A stretch of DNA of 64,000 nucleotides from Siphonodentalium dalli. Its lineage: Eukaryota > Mollusca > Scaphopoda > Gadilida > Siphonodentaliidae. This document shows, piece by piece, positions 58,676 to 64,000 of the stretch. The DNA is taken from assembly GCA_032622095.1 (NCBI GenBank), contig CP136065.1:92139343-92203342 (forward strand). Reading direction: 5' to 3'. Position 1 is the stretch's first letter. Each line of letters opens with the position of its first letter. The notes beneath the pieces were generated by a model. It made no database searches. It had not been told where the DNA came from and worked only from the letters and a program-made list of their open reading frames with translations. The position numbers and the translations under genes are program-made.

Positions 58676-59746
58676 CTGTAAGCTGGTATACTCATCGACC
58701 ATATACCTTCCTAGTTCAAGATGACGCACAAATCCCATATTTAGCAAATATTTAAAATTGTAAGCTAGACACCGGAAAATGAGCTGTTTGAAACGTTATG
58801 ATTAGAGAGACCCTTCTACCAGGAAGTGGTGAATACTTTGTCGGTGTGAGCGACCTAGACTTGTCAGACAAAGAAATGGAAGCTGGTCCAGATAATTATG
58901 GACGTGACGTGGCAAATCAGAATCTGTTATCAGGTAATTGTTCTGATATGACTATTCGGCGCACCTACGGTTACGGCCATTATTGGCGCTGAGTGGAGAA
59001 TGGATTTCGAAATGCACATCGCGATATTAATTGTGGGTTTTCACCTTTCCAGAAGGATACGAGCTATGTCATGCGTTTTGATACGTTTAAGTTGAACTAA
59101 TAGATGGTTTATGTACAGTTTCGTCCATACATACCGATATTATGACAAAAAGTTGAAATTAGTATGTGATAATATCGACTTCTTTTCAATTTCTGGCCGC
59201 CAGTTTGGCCGCCATCTTGACTGTGAGTATCAATTGCCAAACCATAATGAATACTTCATATCAATATTCCACATCAACATGCAATGGTGGATAGAAATCG
59301 CGAAACAATAATGGCCATCGTAAGAAAGTAAAGGATTGTAGGCGTGTTTTCAAATGTCGGTCGCCATTTTGGCCGCCATTGTCGATTTGGAAAACCATTT
59401 ATTGCATGAGATGTAAGATAATTACTACACCTCAACTGGGAGCATGGGTGTAGTTGTCTCGACAATAATGCCCAATGATGTGAATATGAGGGAATTTCGG
59501 TGATTTTTCCAAATCTGTCCGCCATTGTGGGCGGCATTTTGGATTTGGGAGACTTTTATTTGGAAATGGTACAAGGAAAGTTCTTCGCCTAAGTGTTCCC
59601 AACTCACAATAGTAAGTAGGTGTTGTTTTATCATGACAATAATGCTCACTGATGTTAAAATCAGCGATTTTCGGCAATTTTTTATTTCTGGTGGCCATTT
59701 TGGCCGCCATCTTGGATTAGGGTGAATATTTCTCAACTCAGGTATA
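58166..59746 (-). repeat. Right arm of the foldback
   Basis: Inverse counterpart of 42404-44098. The 59111-59311 stretch reads in the plus direction what every unit reads on the minus strand (YRYYDKKLKLVCDNIDFFS). It is clearly more diverged from the left arm than the core units are from each other. It ends at CTCAACTCAGGTATA. Confidence 0.8.
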
Positions 59747-59764
59747 TGTTTACTGTTATTGGGC

Positions 59765-60225
59765 TTCAATTGTTTAAAGGTAATCAATATCCGATCAGAT
59801 GGTCCCCATATCATCAAGTTACAACAACAACAACAACAAAAAACAACAACAGCATTTCTTCAAAATATTAATTACAACAAAATAATGCTATTAAACCACT
59901 GTCAACTATGGTAAAAAAAAATCCCAAAACGTACCTGTTATTTATCAACATGTTGTTCAACGAAATATGGCCATATTATCTCACTTGGTAGTCACGAAAT
60001 TTTGCCGTATTACCGCTTGATTTCAGAGTTATCCATCTTCATCCGTAAGTTTGTCCGAGACCGTCGCCTTGACGACTTTTTAGCAGGCCACAAATAAGTA
60101 CATATCTCGAGAACTAACAAATTTAAAAAAATCGATATACGATCACTCTGATCGAGTTTTGATGGGTGGGTTCCTCGACTCGAATAAAATATTTTTTACC
60201 CCCCCCCCCCCCGTTCATATTGTTT
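59765..60225 (-). repeat. Dispersed repeat with GATGAAGATGGATAAC motif, minus copy
   Basis: Reverse complement of the family at 11275 and 17862, including GAGTTATCCATCTTCATCCG (60027-60046) and a C run near 60200 where the other copies have a G run. A CAA microsatellite lies at 59823-59850. It abuts the right arm of the foldback. Confidence 0.75.
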
Positions 60226-60950
60226 TACATGTTTAATCATTATATAACTTGCAACTGCCTATATAACTGGTGCATTGCAATAAATATTCTATTGGAATAT
60301 TTGGAACATATAGGACATATAGGCATGTTTTTCCCCATCACGCAGCGTACAGTCTGTCGCTGGATATTCTGCCCAGACGGAGTCGATCGCATAGAAATCC
60401 TTAAATAGCCCGGACGAATTATTCGGGCACATCAGCTAGTTTATTATAAAAGCACAATCTGACACATAAAGGTAAAAAACAATATTCATAAACATAGCGA
60501 TGATAGATAATATTTTCATAGATAAATAGCTTTTAGTTTTGTCAAATCACAAATTAAACATACGATGTTGCGTGTTGCGTTCTTATGCACGAACAAGCAC
60601 ACACGTTTATGATATAATCATAGCACATTAAATTAACGATATAGCCATATATCCCTGTGTCTAATCCTACATTTTGATATAATATACGCCCCAGTATATT
60701 GAATATACCAGCTGAAATCGATCCTGTAATTGTAAACATCGAGTCTATTTTAACCTGTTTTATCGGCGCGTGTTTGCGTGTTCGCCATTACAATATTCGC
60801 ACTAAAACAGCCATATTGTAGCTAAAAACGAATGTGCAGTATTCCACTGCGTTATTTGATACCTAAAACTTGTTGTTTGCTAGCGTATTCATCGAGAAAT
60901 CTAAATTCTAAACATTAATGTCGAACGCAGTTTTTCGTGTTTGTGGCATT
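60226..60950. other. Stretch without recognised gene
   Basis: No recognised coding sequence or transposon termini. Confidence 0.35.
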
Positions 60951-60952
60951 TT

Positions 60953-61385
60953 ATGTTAGGTCAGTTGTCGACCGAATAATGTAACTTCCCATGTCCGGTC
61001 AGTGGCGGGATTAATATGTGTGGATAGGGCGAATGTGGACCTTTCGTTAGACACCAAAAGGAGTGCTCTACGCGCTGTATTCCTCGAGATATCGGCCGTC
61101 CCACGCAATTTGAAAATCCTGTCCCGCAGATTGTCATTCTATCCCAAATTCCACCCCATGTTAGGTCAGTTATCGATCAAATAATGCAACTTCTGGTGTC
61201 CGGTCAGTGGCGGGGTTAATATGTGTGCATAGGGTGAATGTCGGCCTTTCATTAGACACCAAAATGAGCCCCGTACGCCCTGTATTCCTCGAGATATCGG
61301 CCGTCCCACGCAATTTGAAATTCTGTCCCGCAGATTGTCGTTTTGTCCCATATCCCATCCCATCCCGCAGATTGTCATGTCCCTA
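60953..61385 (+). repeat. Tandem duplication, about 205-bp period
   Basis: TGTTAGGTCAGTT starts at about 60954 and 61159. Shared: GTCCGGTCAGTGGCGGG, TTAGACACCAAAA, CTCGAGATATCGGCCGTCCC and GTCCCGCAGATTGTC. Short frames on both strands (60-88 codons) repeat with the unit and are not called as genes. Confidence 0.8.
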
Positions 61386-61940
61386 TAGATGGATGATGTA
61401 ATACATACGTTTTGATGCATGAGCAAACACATACGTTAATTATGCTCTATCTCTTCTTAAACACGTTTATATATAGTTTCAGGGATATAAAAATAATAAA
61501 TATATGAGTCGAAGACACCTGTCCGGAAACACTTCTATCAATTAATATTGATTTTGAATCGATATTTTCTTATATAATGCGATAAAGTTTTTCGTTATAA
61601 TTTTTAGAATTTTAAGATAGAGTTATGCCGCATTGGCGCATTCTACGCTCCGGACGAACGCGAGCGGTAAAATATCCTAAATTGATTGTATGTATATTAA
61701 AGGCCCACTTAATTTTCGATTCACCGATTATTTTGTTTATAATGCCTTGATACAACTGCTTGATATACGATTTAATAACAAACTATGTCATACAATATGA
61801 TTATCATACTATAATTCATCACCATTTGGAACGTCTGTATCTCAGAATGTGCTCATAGAGTAATAGAAAATAGCTGTAATCATAAAATCATTTTCCCCGT
61901 TATGGCTCCCAGAATATGCAACAGAAGTCAAATTATAGTT

Positions 61941-62008
61941 TATTTTCAATGGAAGGGGAGTAATTCTATATCTAAATATATAGAGTTATTCCCCTTCCAT
62001 TGAAAATA
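61941..62008. repeat. Near-perfect palindrome
   Basis: TATTTTCAATGGAAGGGGAG faces its exact inverse around a TCTATATCTAAATATATAGA centre, which is itself nearly self-complementary. Confidence 0.85.
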
Positions 62009-62129
62009 ATAGACTTTTCGTAGAAACTTCAGCACCATGTATTTCATCTTGCTTGTATTAAATTTATGTTTTGTTATCAAATAAAGTTTATATAAATAAA
62101 AAGTGTTCCTATACATCAATTATGTGCTG

Positions 62130-62275
62130 AAATGTAATTGTAATTGTAATTGAATTACATTTCAAAGTAATTGTAATTAATTACATTGTGAAATAGATGT
62201 AATGGGAATTGTAATTGAAAAATGTTGAAGTAATTGTAATTGTAATTAATTACATTCACAATTGCCCCAAGCCTG
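62130..62275 (-). repeat. TAATTG-repeat segment with hAT-like terminus
   Basis: Degenerate GTAATT/AATTAC repeats end at ATTGCCCCAAGCCTG. On the minus strand this starts CAGGCTTGGGGCAATTG, which resembles a hAT terminus followed by its subterminal repeats. The opposite end was not found. Confidence 0.45.
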
Positions 62276-62597
62276 CACAGAACAGACGTCGATATCTCAA
62301 CAAAAACAACATGTTCTCAGTTTATTATATCGAATACGTTGAAAATACAATGTTTTGGAACTTCCTCTTTCAAATGCAATATAATATGGCATAAATTTTA
62401 TATAATGTGATCTGGGTTTCGTAAATTAAGTGGGCCTTTATATATATAATACATGAAAAATCGAAATAAAATCAATATCTTAATTGTGAATTGATAGAAG
62501 AGTTTCTGGACAGGGGTCTTAGATTCATATTTATTATTTTCTGCACGGGAAACTATATAAAACTTATTATAGAATGAGATATATAGACCATCTTTAA

Positions 62598-62815
62598 TGA
62601 TTTGGCATATTAAATTAACGATAAAGTTAGTGTGATTTATAAATTCTTAAACGAGACGAAAAAAAACAACAAACAAATGACACGGAAGCTAAGAATTAAG
62701 ATGCGTTAATATCAAGTTTATTGACAAGAAGCCGCCATTAGGAACTATTACTATATTATATATAATTATTAAATAATAGTCGTAAAATGCAGGTACTCTT
62801 CACTTGAATGGGGTG
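62598..62815. other. Stretch without recognised gene
   Basis: AT-rich, nothing recognised. Confidence 0.3.
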
Positions 62816-63190
62816 ATAGGAAGACTGCCAGTCGTGACTATATATCACTCCTAACAATAAGCCTTATTTCTAAGTCGCGGCCATAATGGAACCATGCATA
62901 AATACAGCCCCGTTATGTGCATTCAGTGCTACAGGTCAATTCTGGATGTGCATTCCATATATGGAGCTTTTGAATATTTATGAATTCTTGAATATGTAAA
63001 AGCCCCATATGGAATGCTAGTCCAGAACTTTGACCTGTAGCACTGAATGTGCGGACGGGGCTGGGTGGATCCATTATGGCCACGCGACTTAGAAGTAAGA
63101 CAAATATACATGTATATATATTCTATTATATTTAATTGTAATTTTCTTTACTTGTGTGTTTATTGTTAATAAAATGATCCTATCCTATCC
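62816..63190 (+). repeat. Retroelement-like tail with CCTAT repeats, split by a foldback
   Basis: GATAGGAAGACTGCCAGTCG and CTCCTAACAATA on the left and AAATATACATGTATA to AATAAAATGATCCTATCC on the right reproduce 27068-27195, with an insert of about 237 bp between. Confidence 0.7.
62863..63099. mobile_element. Foldback element inserted in the retroelement tail
   Basis: CTTATTTCTAAGTCGCGGCC faces GGCCACGCGACTTAGAAGTA, and inner arms share GCATTCAGTGCTACAGGTCA and CATATGGAGCTTTTGAATAT. The two halves of the host repeat are contiguous in the copy at 27068, which gives an empty-site comparison. Confidence 0.75.
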
Positions 63191-64000
63191 TACTTAATAT
63201 GAAATTATTCAATACAAAACCTATCTATGTATATTGACCAATTATAAAACGCCATGCATATTATAAATCTTCAAGCATCACAGTCAGCTTAGTAATTATT
63301 CAATTTTGCGTACTTTTTACATGAATCAAAATAGGTCGACAGATAATTGAAATATCTATATACGGACCTTATATTTCTTGGAACGAATAATTTAAGGGGG
63401 TTGCATACATAAATCCAACCATTTATAAATACATATGACGGCTTGATTCTAACATATTCAATGTTAAATATGAAACAAATAAATTAATTACAGCCGAGGA
63501 TCTATGCCAAATTCACAAGCATATATAGAAAGAACTGCAGATATAGTAATATGATATATTGCCAGCCATTTAATAGGTTCGTTCTGCGAGAAGTTTCCGT
63601 ATACGCAACGAACACCAAAATCAGTTAACGGGTGTGTAATGGGTAACACATATATATATACGTACATATCGTCACACACCGTGTAAAAATCTGCGTCGAG
63701 ACTGTGTCAACTGGAGTCAGGAGACACCCGCTGACTATATAGAATCAAATTAATACATTCTGGGACAAGTATGCATAATTTATAATCTAACATTTTATTT
63801 GAAATATTTGCCTGAAAATTGTACGATCGAGAATATCTCGATGACGAGCGTTCTATTCAATTCAATGCATTCCGGCTTTGCTGCCATCCGTAAAATATGT
63901 TTATTCCCGTCGGGTCGTACTCCGTGAAATTTGGCAGATTTGTGTGCGACTATAACATGTTTTATTCCAGAGCGATGACCATTTCCATTGGTACTCTGTG
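63191..64000. other. Stretch without recognised gene
   Basis: No coding sequence, RNA gene or transposon end recognised up to the window edge. Confidence 0.35.

Larger units (their letters stand above)
42404..59746. mobile_element. Giant foldback element with amplified core and nested LINE
   Basis: The left arm runs inward from TATACCTGAGTTGAG (42404) to about 44098. The right arm is its inverse, from about 58166 to CTCAACTCAGGTATA (ending 59746). The match is continuous through all intermediate landmarks: GATGGCGGCC boxes, the MYRFVYTDRYYDKKLKLVCD-coding stretch, GGTGTCCA, AGCTTTCAGAAGGACC, CACCTGGTGATC, ATTGAGAAGTGA, and CACAAACTAGCACCG. The arms differ by many substitutions and small indels, so they are old. 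Between them lie four nearly identical core copies of about 2.54 kb. Without amplification and LINE, the ancestral element would be about 3.8 kb. No intact transposase and no clear TSD were found. Confidence 0.8.
61698..62440. mobile_element. Nested TIR element, exact 18-bp termini
   Basis: TAAAGGCCCACTTAATTT at 61698-61715 is matched exactly in inverse at 62423-62440, with TATAT on both outer sides. It contains an approximately 68-bp palindrome (61941-62008) and a GTAATT-rich segment (62130-62275). Confidence 0.75.
61446..62597. mobile_element. MITE with TAAAGATGG-type termini, enlarged by nested insertions
   Basis: Outer arms of about 160 bp are inverted: CACCTGTCCGGAAACACTTC and CTTCTATCAATTAATATTG on the left, their counterparts at 62470-62530 on the right, ending GACCATCTTTAA. 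Related to 22782-23154, which lacks the insert at 61698-62440. Confidence 0.7.

Noticed and set aside
42404-59746. Classical autonomous cut-and-paste transposon
   Set aside because: Long inverted arms exist, but no transposase frame and no target duplication were found at the borders.
63191-64000. tRNA or other RNA gene in the terminal stretch
   Set aside because: No TTCGA-type B box paired with an A box and acceptor stem was seen here or elsewhere in the window.

Overview
This is eukaryotic, animal nuclear DNA. It is AT-rich, has no operons, and is made mostly of transposons and tandem repeats. One clear host protein gene is visible: an ELOVL6-type fatty-acid elongase on the minus strand at 40274-41128. 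A lophotrochozoan, most likely a bivalve or other mollusc, fits best. The reasons are the many roughly 150-167 bp tandem families with GTCCGTCC/GACGGACG edges, the abundance of TACATGTA-like words, and an I/Nimb-type LINE ending in CAATCAATCAATC. The species is inference; the elongase and transposon calls rest on visible motifs.

Layout. 1-4972 is the end of a satellite array of about 155-164 bp monomers with a higher-order period near 1,685 bp, open at the left edge. 5 kb to 40 kb is a patchwork of non-autonomous DNA transposons. Several have complete ends and target-site duplications (TSDs): hAT-type elements with 8-bp TSDs (5483-5737, 15815-17829, 19913-20486, 23248-23484, 38309-39668), a palindromic TA-flanked family with ten copies or remnants, and piggyBac-like TTAA elements (26766-27312, 30386-30492, 34589-36508). 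Between them lie ancient tandem repeats and a 44-bp LINE remnant with a 16-bp TSD. 40.2-41.2 kb holds the elongase gene, whose whole coding sequence lies in one exon with a likely splice acceptor just upstream of the start.

42404-59746 is the most unusual part. It is a very long inverted-repeat (foldback) element whose two arms, about 1.6-1.7 kb each, are old and diverged. Its core of about 2.54 kb has been recently and almost perfectly tandemly amplified to four copies. A roughly 6.1 kb I-group (Nimb-like) LINE, with gag-like ORF1 and endonuclease/RT/RNase H ORF2, lies inside the fourth copy, apparently with loss of about 195 bp of target. The LINE is dead: it has in-frame stops, several frameshifts, and substitutions at endonuclease catalytic positions. 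59.8-64 kb returns to nested MITEs, a retroelement tail with CCTAT repeats, and unannotated sequence.

No tRNA, rRNA or CRISPR was recognised. Most short open frames lie in repeats and are not genes. All family calls were made by eye from termini, TSDs and protein motifs; no database search was run.
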